Source: Methylobacterium sp. WSM2598 (GTDB lineage Bacteria; Pseudomonadota; Alphaproteobacteria; Rhizobiales; Beijerinckiaceae). Taken from it: a DNA stretch of 64,000 nucleotides. The stretch spans positions 2,285,934-2,349,933 of the forward strand of contig NZ_KB900609.1 of assembly GCF_000379105.1 (NCBI RefSeq). Reading direction: 5' to 3'. The notes beneath the pieces were generated by a model. The model made no database searches, was not told the origin of the DNA, and saw only the letters and a program-made list of their open reading frames with translations. Positions 1 through 9,783 of the stretch are shown here, piece after piece (the stretch's first letter is position 1; every line of letters begins with the position of its first letter). Made by a program: the position numbers and the translations under genes.

Positions 1-154
1 CGCCCTCGTTCTCGAAGGCGTAGGCGTATTCCTCGCCGCGCGTCTTGAGCCAGGCCACGAGGTCCGCCACGGTCGCGACCGAGCCGGGCGGCTCCACGCT
101 CTCCTCGGGCCGGCCGATCCGCTCGCGCACCCAGGCGAAGTAGACGAGCTTCAT
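1..154 (-). CDS. moaD: Molybdopterin synthase sulfur carrier subunit MoaD, C-terminal part outside the window
   Basis: The visible 51 N-terminal residues begin MKLVYFAWVRERIG and continue with a VATVADLVAWLKTRGEEY segment. This is the ubiquitin-like beta-grasp start of MoaD, the small subunit whose C-terminal Gly-Gly thiocarboxylate donates sulfur to precursor Z in molybdenum cofactor synthesis. That C-terminal tail lies beyond base 1 and cannot be checked. The ATG overlaps the TGA of pgsA as ATGA, so the gene is probably translationally coupled to pgsA. The order uvrC-pgsA-moaD on one strand is a familiar Rhizobiales arrangement. Confidence 0.85.
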   Translation of the reverse strand, partial: MKLVYFAWVRERIGRPEESVEPPGSVATVADLVAWLKTRGEEYAYAFENEG

Positions 155-753
155 CGGGCGTCGTCCTCCATCATGTGGCGCAGGCCCGCCCGCAGATAGT
201 CCCAGCCCGTGTAGAGGGTGAGCGCCGCCGAGATCCACAGCAGGGTCAGCCCGATCGTGACGGTGCCGGGCAGGATCCGCTCGCCCGCCGGCCCGGCGAT
301 CAGGAAGCCGAGGGAGACGAGCTGCGCGGCGGTCTTCCACTTGGCGACGCGGCTCACCGGCACCCCGACCTTCAGCTCGGCGAGGTATTCGCGCAGGCCC
401 GAGACCAGGATCTCCCGGCACAGGATGACGATCGCGGCCCAAAGCGAGGTGCCGGGGATCGAGCCGTCCGCGGCGAGCATCAGCAGGCAGGCGGCGACCA
501 GGAGCTTGTCGGCGATCGGATCGAGCATCCGCCCGAGGGCCGAGCTCTGCGCGTAGGTGCGCGCCACGTAGCCGTCGAGGTAGTCGGTGATGGCCGCGGC
601 GATGAACACCGCCAGGGCCGCGAAGCGCGCCGTCGGCTCCTGCGGCCAGAACAGGAGGCCCGCCACGACCGGCACCGCCGCCACGCGGCCGTAGGTCAGC
701 AGATTGGCGAGGTTGAGGGCGACCGACCGGCGCCGAGGTACGACCATGGTCAT
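151..753 (-). CDS. pgsA: CDP-diacylglycerol--glycerol-3-phosphate 3-phosphatidyltransferase
   Basis: Integral membrane CDP-alcohol phosphatidyltransferase that makes phosphatidylglycerol phosphate, the committed step to phosphatidylglycerol and cardiolipin. The family signature DG(x)2AR(x)8G(x)3D(x)3D is present as DGYVARTYAQSSALGRMLDPIAD, with the metal-binding aspartates. About four to five hydrophobic segments surround it. The start is taken at the ATG giving MTMVVPRRRSVALNLANLLT; an in-frame start at 771 would add six residues (MVSPAA). About 200 residues is normal for PgsA. It lies downstream of uvrC after a 140-bp gap and overlaps moaD by 4 bp. Confidence 0.92.
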   Translation of the reverse strand: MTMVVPRRRSVALNLANLLTYGRVAAVPVVAGLLFWPQEPTARFAALAVFIAAAITDYLDGYVARTYAQSSALGRMLDPIADKLLVAACLLMLAADGSIPGTSLWAAIVILCREILVSGLREYLAELKVGVPVSRVAKWKTAAQLVSLGFLIAGPAGERILPGTVTIGLTLLWISAALTLYTGWDYLRAGLRHMMEDDAR

Positions 754-912
754 CGCGGCCGGTGAAACCACGGGGCCGGGGACGCGTCAACCGCGACTCG
801 CGCGGGGTCACGCGATTTCCGACCGATCGCCGCGCGGGGCGGAAATCGCCCTCGCCCGGGCGCCGCGCGGGCGCCTGACGCGGCGTCCCGAAAGGACCGT
901 CCGGGCCTCGTC

Positions 913-2919
913 TCACGCATTCGCGTGGAAGAAGTCGTAGACGGCGCGGGCCGTGGCGGCGTTGACGCCCGGCGTCTTGGCGAGATCCTCCAGGGCCGCG
1001 CGCTCGATGGCCTTCACGGTGCCGAAATGGTGCAGGAGGGCGCGCTTGCGCGTCGGCCCGATCCCCGGGATCTCGTCGAGCGGGTTCTTCACCAGCTCGC
1101 GCTTGCGCTTGGCCCGATGCGCCCCGATCGCGAAGCGGTGCGCCTCGTCGCGCAGGCGTTGCACGAAGTAGAGCGTCGGGTCGCGGGGCGGCAGCTTGAA
1201 GGGCGGCTGACCCTCCACGAAGAAGGTCTCGCGGCCCGCGTCCCGGTCCCGCCCCTTGGCGATGCCGACGAGGGGCACCCCCGTGACGCCGACCTCCGCC
1301 AAGGCGGCGCGGGCGGCCTCGAGCTGGCCCTTGCCGCCGTCGATCAGGACGAGGTCCGGCCAGGCCGGGAAGGCGTCCGCATCCGCCGGCTCGGCCTCGC
1401 CCTCCTGCCGGGGCGCCTCCTTGACCAGCCGGGCGAAGCGCCGGTGCAGCACCTCGCGCATCATGCCGAAATCGTCGCCCGGCTTCACGTCCGGCGACTT
1501 GATGGTGAAGGTCCGGTAATGGGTCTTCATGAACCCGGTCGGCCCGGCGACGATCATGGCGCCGACCGCGTTCGTGCCCATGATGTGGGAATTGTCGTAG
1601 ACCTCGACCCGCCGCGGCGGCCTCGGCAGGCCGAAAGCCTGGCCCAGCGCCGCCAGCAGCTTGCCCTGCGAGGCGGTATCGGCGAGCCGCCTTGCCAGGG
1701 CCTCCCGGGCGTTGCGGGCCGCGTAGTCGATCAGGTTCTTGCGCTCGCCGCGCTTGGGCTGGTGGATCTCGACCCGGGCGTCGATCCGCGTCGAGAGCGC
1801 CGCGGCGAGCAGTTCCGCGTCCTCGATCTCGTGCGAGACCAGGATCAGGCGCGGCGCCGGCTTGTCGTCGTAGAACTGGCCGATGAAGGAGCCGAGCACC
1901 TCCGAGGCCGACATCGAGCGGTCGGCCTTGGGAAAGTAGGCGCGGTTGCCCCAGTTCTGCCAGTTGCGGAAGAAGAACACCTCGATGCAGAACTGCCCGG
2001 CCTGCTCGTCGAGGGCGAAGACGTCGGCCTCCTCGATGTCCTGGGTGTTGACGCCCTGCACGCCCTGGATGGCCGCGAGCGCGGCGATGCGGTCGCGGTA
2101 GCGCGCCGCCTTCTCGAATTCCCAGGCCTCGGCGGCGGCCTGCATGTCGGCGGCGAGGCGCTCCTTCACGCTGGTCGACTTCCCCGACAGGAAGGCGCGC
2201 GCCTCGTCGGCCAGCAGCGCGTAGTCGGCCGGCGCGATCTCCCCGGTGCAGGGACCCGAACACCGCTTGATCTGGTACAGCAGGCAGGGGCGGCTGCGGT
2301 TCTCGTAGTAGCTGTCCGAGCAGGAGCGCAGCAGGAAGGCCCGCTGCAGCGCGTTCACCGTGCGGTTGACCGCCCAGACCGAGGCGAAGGGGCCGAAATA
2401 GTGGCCCGGCCGGCGGCGCGCGCCGCGGTGCTTGACGATCTGGGGCGCCTCGGTGTCGGCGGTGAGCAGGATGTAGGGCAGCGACTTGTCGTCCCGCATC
2501 AGCACGTTGAAGCGGGGCTTGAGCTGCTTGATCAGGTTGGCTTCGAGCAGCAGCGCCTCGGTCTCGGTGACCGTGGTGACGAACTCCATCGAGGCCGTCT
2601 CGGCGATCATCCGGGCGATGCGGTTCGAATGGGCCTGGCCGCGGGCGTAGGAGCCGACGCGGTTCTTCAGGTTCTTGGCCTTGCCGACGTAGAGCACGTC
2701 GCCCTTGGCGTCGAGCATGCGGTAGACGCCGGGGGAGGGCGGCAGGGTCGACCAGAAGCGGCGGATCACCTCGGTGCCGGCCTCCACGAGGCCGGCCCCG
2801 GCCTGCGGGTCGAAATCGATCTCCGGCGCGTCGTCGCGGGCATCGACCGCGGCGTCCTCGCCGTCGTCGTCGAGGTCGAGGGCGTCGAGCGGTACGTCGT
2901 TCCCGGGGATGCGCGTCAT
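913..2919 (-). CDS. uvrC: Excinuclease ABC subunit C
   Basis: UvrC makes the two incisions around a DNA lesion after UvrA/UvrB recognition in nucleotide excision repair. The 668 residues show every expected part. An N-terminal GIY-YIG nuclease (residues about 60-140) contains [12 protein letters not shown] and [13 protein letters not shown] cysteine cluster follows around residues 210-230 ([22 protein letters not shown] region). A UVR helix that binds UvrB is at about 260-285. The RNase H-like C-terminal nuclease has [20 protein letters not shown] and [14 protein letters not shown], and a terminal helix-hairpin-helix pair reads [19 protein letters not shown]. An acidic stretch of about 45 residues precedes the GIY-YIG domain, so the true start could be slightly downstream. 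Confidence 0.97.
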   Translation of the reverse strand: MTRIPGNDVPLDALDLDDDGEDAAVDARDDAPEIDFDPQAGAGLVEAGTEVIRRFWSTLPPSPGVYRMLDAKGDVLYVGKAKNLKNRVGSYARGQAHSNRIARMIAETASMEFVTTVTETEALLLEANLIKQLKPRFNVLMRDDKSLPYILLTADTEAPQIVKHRGARRRPGHYFGPFASVWAVNRTVNALQRAFLLRSCSDSYYENRSRPCLLYQIKRCSGPCTGEIAPADYALLADEARAFLSGKSTSVKERLAADMQAAAEAWEFEKAARYRDRIAALAAIQGVQGVNTQDIEEADVFALDEQAGQFCIEVFFFRNWQNWGNRAYFPKADRSMSASEVLGSFIGQFYDDKPAPRLILVSHEIEDAELLAAALSTRIDARVEIHQPKRGERKNLIDYAARNAREALARRLADTASQGKLLAALGQAFGLPRPPRRVEVYDNSHIMGTNAVGAMIVAGPTGFMKTHYRTFTIKSPDVKPGDDFGMMREVLHRRFARLVKEAPRQEGEAEPADADAFPAWPDLVLIDGGKGQLEAARAALAEVGVTGVPLVGIAKGRDRDAGRETFFVEGQPPFKLPPRDPTLYFVQRLRDEAHRFAIGAHRAKRKRELVKNPLDEIPGIGPTRKRALLHHFGTVKAIERAALEDLAKTPGVNAATARAVYDFFHANA

Positions 2920-2979
2920 CGCCCAGGATTTAGGCGACGGCGCGCGGGGAGGGAAGGGCGGCCCGCGCGCGATCGGGCG

Positions 2980-3141
2980 TCAGCGCCGGGTCACGACCCA
3001 GACCGCGTGGATGAGGCCCGGGATGTAGCCGAACAGGGTCAGGATCACGTTGATGAAGAACTGCAGGCCGAGGCCGACCGTGAACAGCACGCCGACCGGC
3101 GGGATGATCACGAGGAGGATGATGCGGATCAGGTCGCCCAT
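2980..3141 (-). CDS. Pmp3/YqaE (UPF0057) family small membrane protein
   Basis: A 53-residue hydrophobic protein beginning MGDLIRIILLVIIPPVGVLF and containing FFINVILTLFGYIPGLIHAVWV. This is the two-helix proteolipid fold of the Pmp3/YqaE family, with the characteristic PPVGV and GYIPGLIHA motifs. Family members influence membrane potential or stress tolerance, but no biochemical activity is established. The start is the ATG directly before the first helix. An extended upstream reading frame to 3297 lacks family resemblance. It is transcribed toward uvrC, 60 bp away, and may be read through into it. Confidence 0.88.
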   Translation of the reverse strand: MGDLIRIILLVIIPPVGVLFTVGLGLQFFINVILTLFGYIPGLIHAVWVVTRR

Positions 3142-3357
3142 GGGGGTCTCCGTGCCGAGGGGGGTCACACCGGCGGTCATTGCTCCTGACCGCCGCGTCG
3201 GTTCTCGAATCGTCGCCGAGCCACTGGCTTGCATCGAGACGTCGGGACGATCGATGGCCCGATGCGTCGGCATCCCGGGCGGTCGGTCCAAGGCCAAGCT
3301 CCCCTGAGAACGGCCGCGGCGCGCGCCGGTTCCCCTCCGTCACGCGCCTTGGCCGGC

Positions 3358-4209
3358 TCAATCCCAGATGTCGGCGTTCAGGATCCGGTGGGCGAGGCTG
3401 CGGCTCGGTTCCCGGTGCAGGCCGGGCCCCGCCAGGATGAACTCGACCTCGGGCAGGCGCGGCAGGTCGGGATCCGCGATCTCCCGCAGCCCCTCCGGGA
3501 CGAGGCTGCGCGCCTGCGCCATCAGCCCGAGCCCCGCGAAGGCGGCGGCCCGCAGGCCGCTCAGGCTGGCGCAGGTGCAGGTGATGCGCCAGGGGCGGCT
3601 CTCCCGCGCGCAGGCTTCGAGCACGAGCGTGCGGGTCACGCTCGGGGCCGGGAAGGACAGGAAGGAGACCGGCTCGTCGCGCGCCGGCACCGCGTCGGGG
3701 AGCCCGCACCAGACCAGCCGGTCGCGCCGCACCGGCAGGCCCTGCGCCTCGCCCAGGCGCCGCTTGCCCAGCACGAGGTCGAGTTCGCCCCGCTCCACCG
3801 CCTCGGCGAGGAGGTGCGTGAACGACACGCTCAGTTCGAGATCCACCGACGGGTAGGTGGTCCGGAAATCGCGCAGCACCTCCGCGAGCCGCGTCTGCAC
3901 GAAATCCTCCGAGGCGCCGAAGCGCAGCCGCCCGCGCACCGCCTGGCCGGCGAGCGTGCGCTCCAGCCGCTCATGCGCGTCGAGCACCGTGCGGGCGAAG
4001 CCGAGCACCGCCTCGCCCTCCGGGGTCGGCGCCACCGAGTGGGTGTCGCGGGCGACGAGCCGGCGCCCGAGCTGCGCCTCCAGCCGCTGCACGTGCTGGC
4101 TCACCGTGGATTGGCGCAGGCCGAGCTGCTCGGCCGCCCGGCTGAAGCTGCAGCTGCGCAGCACCGCCGTCAGGGTGCGCAGCAGGACGGGATCGATCAG
4201 GGGCGCCAC
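3358..4209 (-). CDS. LysR-family transcriptional regulator
   Basis: The N-terminal winged helix-turn-helix reads LLRTLTAVLRSCSFSRAAEQLGLRQSTVSQHVQRLEAQLGRRL, the LysR pattern, followed by a periplasmic-binding-protein-like effector domain of about 200 residues. I chose the GTG at 4209 (VAPLIDPVLLRTL). The upstream ATG at 4281 would place the first 24 residues over the intergenic inverted repeat at 4242-4258 and extend beyond normal LysR N-termini. The gene is divergent from the transporter at 4340, the classical layout in which a LysR protein controls its neighbour and itself. The effector is unknown; a substrate of the transporter is the natural guess. Confidence 0.9.
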   Translation of the reverse strand: MAPLIDPVLLRTLTAVLRSCSFSRAAEQLGLRQSTVSQHVQRLEAQLGRRLVARDTHSVAPTPEGEAVLGFARTVLDAHERLERTLAGQAVRGRLRFGASEDFVQTRLAEVLRDFRTTYPSVDLELSVSFTHLLAEAVERGELDLVLGKRRLGEAQGLPVRRDRLVWCGLPDAVPARDEPVSFLSFPAPSVTRTLVLEACARESRPWRITCTCASLSGLRAAAFAGLGLMAQARSLVPEGLREIADPDLPRLPEVEFILAGPGLHREPSRSLAHRILNADIWD

Positions 4210-4241
4210 CGCCGGTCCTCCTGCATAGACGGCGGGCAGGT

Positions 4242-4258
4242 TATCGCGTCTCGTGATA
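4242..4258. promoter_or_regulatory. Candidate LysR operator between divergent genes
   Basis: TATCGCG-tct-CGTGATA is a near-perfect inverted repeat with one mismatch. It contains ATC-N9-GAT and T-N11-A forms typical of LysR recognition boxes. It lies 33 bp before the LysR GTG start and 82 bp before the transporter ATG, where an activator/autorepressor site is expected. Confidence 0.55.
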
Positions 4259-4339
4259 GCTGTAATCCCGCGCCGCAGCATTCCGCCTTGTGCGCCGCAG
4301 GATTACCTTTAGGTCACCCCCCCGGCCAGGATCCCCCCG

Positions 4340-5347
4340 ATGCGCGCGCGCTTCCGCCCCGATCCCTTCATGCTGATGCTCCTCGCCTGCCTGCTCCTCG
4401 GCGCGTTCCTGCCGGTGAGCGGCGGGCTCGCGGAGGGGCTCGGCAGCGTGGCGACCGGCGCGATCGCGCTCCTGTTCTTCCTGCACGGCGCCCGCATCGA
4501 CCGGCGCACGGCCCTGGCCGGGCTCGTCCATTGGCGGCTCCACCTCGTGGTGCTGGCGACGACGTTCGGGCTCTTCCCGCTCCTCGGCCTCGCGGCGGGC
4601 CTGCTCGCGCCGAGCCTGCTGACGCCGGCCCTCGCGGCGGGCGTGCTGTTCCTGTGCGTCCTGCCCTCGACCGTGCAATCGTCGATCGCCTTCACCTCGG
4701 TGGCGGGCGGCAACGTGCCGGCGGCGGTCTGCGCCGCCTCGGCCTCGAACATCCTCGGCATGGTCCTGACGCCGCTCCTGGCCTCCCTGCTGTTCCGGGC
4801 CCAGGGCGCCTTCGACTGGTCCGGGGCGGGCAAGGTCCTCCTGCAGCTGCTCGCGCCCTTCCTGCTCGGGCAGCTGCTGCGGCCGCGGCTCGCGCCGCTC
4901 CTGGCCTCCCGCAAGGGGGTGACCGCCCTCGTCGACCGCGGCTCGATCCTGCTCGTCGTCTACCTCGCCTTCAGCCACGCCAGCGCGAGCGGGCTGTGGT
5001 CGCGCACGCCGCTGCCGGCGCTCGCCACCATGCTGCTCGTCGACGGGATCCTGCTCGCGAGCGTGCTCGCCCTGACCGCGGCCGCGAGCCGGCTGCTCGG
5101 CTTCTCGCGGGCGGACGAGATCACCATCGTGTTCTGCGGCTCGAAGAAGAGCCTCGTGGCCGGCGTGCCGATGGCGAACGTCCTCTTCGCCGGGCAGGAT
5201 GTCGGGGGTCTGCTCCTCCCGGTGATGCTGTTCCACCAGATCCAGATCGCGGCCTGCGCCGCCCTGGCCCGGCGCTACGCCGCCCGCGGCGGGAGCTATC
5301 GAACGGCCCCGGCGGCGCTTTCCGCGCTGCCGCTGGCGTCCCGTTGA
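4340..5347 (+). CDS. Bile acid:sodium symporter-like transporter (SBF-like/YfeH type)
   Basis: A 335-residue protein with about nine to ten hydrophobic helices, starting MRARFRPDPFMLMLLACLLLGAF. The segments LFFLHGARIDRRTALAGLVHWRLH, LPSTVQSSIAFTSVAGGN and FCGSKKSLVAGVPMANVLF correspond to conserved positions of the SBF-like (YfeH, P7-like) branch of the BASS superfamily. The crossing-helix motifs around SSIAFT and GSKKSLVAG probably form the sodium/substrate sites. The substrate cannot be read from sequence; members are usually annotated loosely as bile acid:sodium symporters, but bacteria use them for other organic anions. It is divergent from and probably regulated by the adjacent LysR gene. 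Confidence 0.85.
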   Translation: MRARFRPDPFMLMLLACLLLGAFLPVSGGLAEGLGSVATGAIALLFFLHGARIDRRTALAGLVHWRLHLVVLATTFGLFPLLGLAAGLLAPSLLTPALAAGVLFLCVLPSTVQSSIAFTSVAGGNVPAAVCAASASNILGMVLTPLLASLLFRAQGAFDWSGAGKVLLQLLAPFLLGQLLRPRLAPLLASRKGVTALVDRGSILLVVYLAFSHASASGLWSRTPLPALATMLLVDGILLASVLALTAAASRLLGFSRADEITIVFCGSKKSLVAGVPMANVLFAGQDVGGLLLPVMLFHQIQIAACAALARRYAARGGSYRTAPAALSALPLASR

Positions 5348-5578
5348 GAATTGATTCACCGCCCGCGCCGATACTCCGGGAGAGCCAGGTTGCGTATCGG
5401 CTCCGTTCCCCGAACGACCGGCCCCGTCGCGCCCCCTGCGCGGCGGGGCAGCGGCGCGCCCCGGGCGCATCCCCGGGCGGGGGCCCGCCGCAACGCTCCC
5501 TTCACCATCTTGCTTGAGGCGGCGCAGAGGATTTGAGCGGCAGGATCCGGACGGAGCGCGTCCGACCGGAGCCGTCCG

Positions 5579-6838
5579 ATGACCAGTGCCGTCCTGCCCC
5601 ACCGGGGCCTCGCCGCGCTGCCGCTGCTGCGGGTCCTGCACGGGCTCGGCCTGGCCCTCTTCACGGCCTTCGTCTTCTTCGCGTGCTTCGCCTTCTCGGA
5701 GGCCTCGCCCTACGACCTCGTGGCGCTGCCGACCATCGCCCTGTGGCTGCTCCTCGGCATCCGGCTCCATCGCGGCGCGGTGCCCCTGGTCATCCTGCTC
5801 ACCGTCTTCGTCGGCGCCACCGTGCTGGCCCTGCTGCCCTACCTCGACGAGGAGCGGCCGGTGACCTGGACGGTCCAGCTCTGCTACCTCGCCGTCACCA
5901 CCCTGTTCTTCGCGATGTTCTTCGCCGACGAGACCGAGCGCCGGGTGGAGCTCGCGCTCAAGGTCTACACGGCGAGCACCCTGTTCTCCGGCGCCCTCGG
6001 GATCGGCGGCTACCTCGACCTGATCGGCAACGAGGACCTGTTCAGCAAGTACGGGCGCGCGTCCGGCACCTTCCAGGACCCGAACGTGTTCGGCTCCTTC
6101 CTCACGCTCGGTGCCCTCTACCTGATGCACAACCTGATGACCGGGCGCGCGCGGCGGCCGCTGCTGTCGCTCGCCGGCCTGCTGCTGCTGCTGGCCGGCA
6201 TCTTCCTGTCCTTCTCGCGCGGCTCCTGGGGCGGCACGGTCGTGGCGGTCGCCCTCATGGTGTCGAGCATCTACCGCACCAGCGCCTCGATGGCGCTGCG
6301 GCGGCGGATCCTGCGCAGCACGCTGGTCACCCTGGTGCTCGGCGGCCTCGCCCTCGGCGGCCTGCTGTCGATCGGCAGCGTCGCCGAGACCTTCCACAAG
6401 CGCGCCGCCGTCACGCAGGATTACGACGAGGGCGAGACCGGACGGTTCGGCAACCAGATGCGCGGCTTCGGCCTGCTGATGGAGGAGCCGATGGGCTTCG
6501 GCCCCCTGCGCTGGCGCCTGATCTTCAACCTGGAGCCGCATAATTCCTACCTGGGCGCCTTCGCCAACGGAGGCTGGGTGGCGGGGGCCGCCTTCATCCT
6601 GCTCGTCCTCTCGACCGCGCGGGTGGGCTGGCGGCTGATGGCCGAGGCGAGCCCGGTCCGGCGCCACGCCCAGATCGTCGTGCCGGTGCTGATCATGTTC
6701 TTCCTGCAGGGATTCCAGATCGACATCGAGAAGTGGCGCCACGTCCACATGATGCTGGGCCTGGTCTGGGCCCTCGAAGCCGCCCGGGTCCGCAGTCGGG
6801 GCGGGGGCGCGGTTTCCTCCCGCGTCCAAATGGTCTAG
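5579..6838 (+). CDS. O-antigen ligase/polymerase (Wzy/WaaL)-like membrane protein
   Basis: A 419-residue polytopic membrane protein with roughly ten to twelve helices. It has one large hydrophilic loop between about residues 270 and 320 that contains [22 protein letters not shown] and [20 protein letters not shown]. The H-N-x-Y/F-L motif in that periplasmic loop is typical of the Wzy_C domain of O-antigen ligases and polymerases. A second hallmark is [14 protein letters not shown]. It would act in the inner membrane on lipid-linked glycans for LPS or exopolysaccharide. No glycosyltransferase genes are adjacent, so its pathway is open. The 231-bp upstream gap shows no other gene. Confidence 0.8.
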   Translation: MTSAVLPHRGLAALPLLRVLHGLGLALFTAFVFFACFAFSEASPYDLVALPTIALWLLLGIRLHRGAVPLVILLTVFVGATVLALLPYLDEERPVTWTVQLCYLAVTTLFFAMFFADETERRVELALKVYTASTLFSGALGIGGYLDLIGNEDLFSKYGRASGTFQDPNVFGSFLTLGALYLMHNLMTGRARRPLLSLAGLLLLLAGIFLSFSRGSWGGTVVAVALMVSSIYRTSASMALRRRILRSTLVTLVLGGLALGGLLSIGSVAETFHKRAAVTQDYDEGETGRFGNQMRGFGLLMEEPMGFGPLRWRLIFNLEPHNSYLGAFANGGWVAGAAFILLVLSTARVGWRLMAEASPVRRHAQIVVPVLIMFFLQGFQIDIEKWRHVHMMLGLVWALEAARVRSRGGGAVSSRVQMV

Positions 6839-6950
6839 AGGCGGCGCGCGGCCCCGGCGGGCCGGCCGTGACGGCCGCGCCGCCGAACCTCGCCCCTGCG
6901 CCGGACGCGGCGCCGGACCCGCGCCGGAGCGGCCGCCCCACGACGACCGG

Positions 6951-8546
6951 ATGTCCGCCGCCATGTCCAACTCCGCGAAGGCCAGTTCCGCCAAGGCCAG
7001 TGCCGCCAAGGCCAGCGCCGCCAAGGCCGGCTCCGGGAAGCCCGGCACCCTCAAGCCCCGCCTGCCCCGCGGCCTCGTCGACCGCGGCCCGGCCGAGATC
7101 GCCGCGACCCAGCGGATGCTGCAGACCATCCGCGAGAGCTTCGAACTCTACGGCTTCGAGGCGGTGGAGACCCCCTTCATCGAGTACACCGAGGCGCTCG
7201 GGAAATTCCTGCCCGACCTCGACCGCCCGAACGAGGGCGTGTTCTCGTTCCAGGACGACGACGAGGCGTGGCTGTCCCTGCGCTACGACCTGACCGCGCC
7301 GCTCGCCCGCTACGTCGCCGAGCATTTCGACGCCCTGCCCAAGCCCTACCGCAGCTACCGGGCGGGCTACGTCTTCCGCAACGAGAAGCCGGGGCCCGGC
7401 CGCTTCCGCCAGTTCATGCAGTTCGACGCCGACATCGTCGGCGCCCCGACCGTCGCGGCCGATGCGGAGATCTGCATGATGGCCGCCGACACGCTGGAGC
7501 GGGTCGGCATCGCCCGCGGCGACTATGTGGTGAAGGTCAACAACCGCAAGGTGCTCGACGGCGTCATGGAGGCGATCGGGCTCGGCGGCGACGACCAGGC
7601 CGGGCGCCGCCTCACGGTGCTGCGCGCCATCGACAAGCTCGACCGCCTCGGGGTGGACGGGGTGCGGCTGCTTTTGGGGCCGGGCCGCCGGGACGAGAGC
7701 GGCGACTTCACCAAGGGGGCCGGGCTCCCGGACGAGGCGATCGACCGCATCATCCGCTACGTCTCCTTCCAGGCGGCGCCCACGGACGGGGGCGACCGGC
7801 TCGCCTTCTGGGAGAATTTCTTCGGCGGCTGGGCCGAGGTGGTGGGCGGCTCCGAGACCGGCCGCCAGGGCATCGCCGAATTGCACGCGATCCTGCGCCT
7901 GTGCGAGGCGGCGGGCTACGGCCACGACCGGGTGCGGGCCGACCCCTCGGTGGTGCGCGGCCTCGAATACTACACGGGGCCGGTCTACGAGGCCGAGCTG
8001 ACCTTCCCGGTCGTGGGCGAGGACGGGCAGACCGTGCGCTTCGGCTCGGTGGCCGGGGGAGGGCGCTACGACGGCCTGGTCGGGCGCTTCCGGGCCGAGC
8101 CCGTCCCGGCGACGGGCTTCTCGATCGGCGTGTCGCGCCTGTTCGCGGCCCTGCAGATCGTCGGGAGCCCGATCGTGGCGGGCGCGGCCGGGCCCGGACC
8201 CGTGGTGGTGCTGGTGCTCGACCGCGAGGAGATCGCGAGCTACCAGGCCCTGGTCGCCGCCCTGCGCCAGGCCGGCATCCGGTCCGAACTCTATCTCGGG
8301 GCCGCCGGCCTCAAAGCGCAGATGAAGTACGCCGACCGCCGCGGCGCGCCGGCCGTGGTGATCCAGGGCAGCGACGAGCGGGCCCGCGGCGAGGTCCAGA
8401 TCAAGGACCTGATCGAGGGCGCCCGCGCCGCCGAGGCGATCGCCAGCAACGCCGAGTGGAAGGCCGCCCGGCCGGCGCAGTTCTCGGTGCCGGAGGCCGA
8501 GATGGTCGCCCGCCTGCGCGAGGTGCTGGGCCGGCATTTCGGGTGA
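6951..8546 (+). CDS. hisS: Histidyl-tRNA synthetase with lysine/alanine-rich N-terminal tail
   Basis: Class II aminoacyl-tRNA synthetase that charges tRNA-His. Motif 2 appears as [24 protein letters not shown], the histidine-binding loop as [12 protein letters not shown], and motif 3 around [12 protein letters not shown]...[14 protein letters not shown]-terminal anticodon-binding domain starts near residue 420 ([24 protein letters not shown]). The first 25-30 residues are an unusual SAKAS-type basic repeat encoded by 15-bp tandem units (6978-7037). Starts at 6951 (MSAAMSNS) or 6963 (MSNSAKAS) are both possible; neither has a clear Shine-Dalgarno. hisZ follows 100 bp downstream. Confidence 0.95.
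   Translation: MSAAMSNSAKASSAKASAAKASAAKAGSGKPGTLKPRLPRGLVDRGPAEIAATQRMLQTIRESFELYGFEAVETPFIEYTEALGKFLPDLDRPNEGVFSFQDDDEAWLSLRYDLTAPLARYVAEHFDALPKPYRSYRAGYVFRNEKPGPGRFRQFMQFDADIVGAPTVAADAEICMMAADTLERVGIARGDYVVKVNNRKVLDGVMEAIGLGGDDQAGRRLTVLRAIDKLDRLGVDGVRLLLGPGRRDESGDFTKGAGLPDEAIDRIIRYVSFQAAPTDGGDRLAFWENFFGGWAEVVGGSETGRQGIAELHAILRLCEAAGYGHDRVRADPSVVRGLEYYTGPVYEAELTFPVVGEDGQTVRFGSVAGGGRYDGLVGRFRAEPVPATGFSIGVSRLFAALQIVGSPIVAGAAGPGPVVVLVLDREEIASYQALVAALRQAGIRSELYLGAAGLKAQMKYADRRGAPAVVIQGSDERARGEVQIKDLIEGARAAEAIASNAEWKAARPAQFSVPEAEMVARLREVLGRHFG
6978..7037 (+). repeat. 15-bp tandem repeat in the hisS 5' coding region
   Basis: Four 15-bp units of the form AAGGCCAGTTCCGCC run head to tail in frame and encode [20 protein letters not shown]. 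The result is a flexible, positively charged, histone-H1-like tail ahead of the catalytic domain. The copies differ at single bases. Being multiples of three, gains or losses would alter length without frameshift. Confidence 0.9.
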
Positions 8547-8646
8547 GCCGCGGGGGCGGAGGTCCGCTCGGGGCCCGCCTAAGCAGTCGCGAGGATCGCC
8601 GGGGGCGGCCCGGATTGGTACAGGACCTGAGGACGGATCGGTCGAC

Positions 8647-9783
8647 ATGACAGGCAACGGAGCCGCGCAACCCAGGACGGCCGCGCACGAGCGGCTGCTC
8701 GCCCTGTTCGAAGGGCGGGGCTACGCGCGCGTCGAGCCGCCGGTGCTGCAGCCGGTCGAGCCCTTCCTCGAACTCTCGGGCGAGGACATCCGGCGGCGCA
8801 TCTTCATCACCCAGGACGAGGCGGGGGCCGAACTCTGCCTGCGGCCCGAATACACGATCCCGGTCGGCCGGCATCACCGCGCCGTGGCGGGCGCCGAGGC
8901 CGCCGATTACAGCTATCTGGGCCCGGTCTTCCGTCTGCGCGCGGGGGAGCCGAACGAGTTCCACCAGGCGGGCATCGAGTCGATCGGCCGGGTCGACGTG
9001 CCGGCGGCGGACGCGGAGATCCTCGGCCTCGCCGTCGAGGGGCTGGAGCGCCTCGGCCACGGCGAGCCGCGGGTGCGCCTCGGCGACATGGGCCTGATCA
9101 CCGCGCTCCTCGACGCGCTCGGCGTCGCGCCCGCCGCCAAGCGGCGCTGCCTGCGCGCGATCGCGGCCGGGCGCTCCCTCGACGAGATCGCCGCGCCGGT
9201 CCCGGTCGGGGAGGCCCATGCCGGGCTCCTCAGCGCGATCCAGGGCCAGGACCCGCAGGGCGTGCGCGCCTTCGTGGAGGACGTGCTCGCCATCGCGGGC
9301 ATCAGCCGGGTCGGCGGGCGCAGCGCGGGCGAGATCGCCGAGCGCTTCCTCGCCAAGGCGGCGGCCCATGCGGGCGGCGGGGCGGGGCTCGGCGGCGAGG
9401 CCCGCGCGGTGATCGAGGGCTACCTCGCCCTCACGGGCGATCCCGACCGGGCCGCCGCCGGCCTGCGCGACCTCGTCGCCTCGGCCGGGCTCTCCGCCCC
9501 ATCCCTGCGCGAGGCGGTCGCCCTGTTCGAGGAGCGCAACGGCTTCATCGCGGCGAGCGGCCTGCCCCTCGACCGCTTCACCTTCTCGGGCCGCTTCGCC
9601 CGCAACCTCGACTATTATACGGGCTTCATCTTCGAGATCACCGTCCCGGAGGGCGAGCGCCCGGTGGTGGGCGGCGGGCGCTACGACGGCCTGCTGCAGC
9701 ATCTCGGCAGCCCGGAGCCCCTGCCGGCGGTCGGCTGCTCGTTCTGGCTCGACCGCCTCAGCGCCCGGGAGAGCGCCCGATGA
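8647..9783 (+). CDS. hisZ: ATP phosphoribosyltransferase regulatory subunit
   Basis: A histidyl-tRNA-synthetase paralogue without the anticodon-binding domain, which partners HisG in the first step of histidine synthesis. At 378 residues it ends after motif 3 ([13 protein letters not shown]...[11 protein letters not shown]). It keeps class II-like segments such as [14 protein letters not shown] and [20 protein letters not shown], and the [12 protein letters not shown] loop corresponds to the LEYYTG loop of HisS. It sits between hisS and hisG and overlaps hisG by 4 bp (ATGA), indicating coupled translation. The alternative of a second HisRS is excluded by the missing C-terminal domain. Confidence 0.93.
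   Translation: MTGNGAAQPRTAAHERLLALFEGRGYARVEPPVLQPVEPFLELSGEDIRRRIFITQDEAGAELCLRPEYTIPVGRHHRAVAGAEAADYSYLGPVFRLRAGEPNEFHQAGIESIGRVDVPAADAEILGLAVEGLERLGHGEPRVRLGDMGLITALLDALGVAPAAKRRCLRAIAAGRSLDEIAAPVPVGEAHAGLLSAIQGQDPQGVRAFVEDVLAIAGISRVGGRSAGEIAERFLAKAAAHAGGGAGLGGEARAVIEGYLALTGDPDRAAAGLRDLVASAGLSAPSLREAVALFEERNGFIAASGLPLDRFTFSGRFARNLDYYTGFIFEITVPEGERPVVGGGRYDGLLQHLGSPEPLPAVGCSFWLDRLSARESAR

Noticed and set aside
925..3189. A 754-codon open frame on the plus strand opposite uvrC
   Set aside because: It is the antisense shadow of a clear UvrC gene in very GC-rich DNA; its protein is low-complexity and has no family motifs.
4241..7129. A 962-codon minus-strand frame across the transporter and Wzy-like genes
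   Set aside because: It spans two genuine plus-strand membrane-protein genes and an intergenic region, and its composition is charged and featureless.
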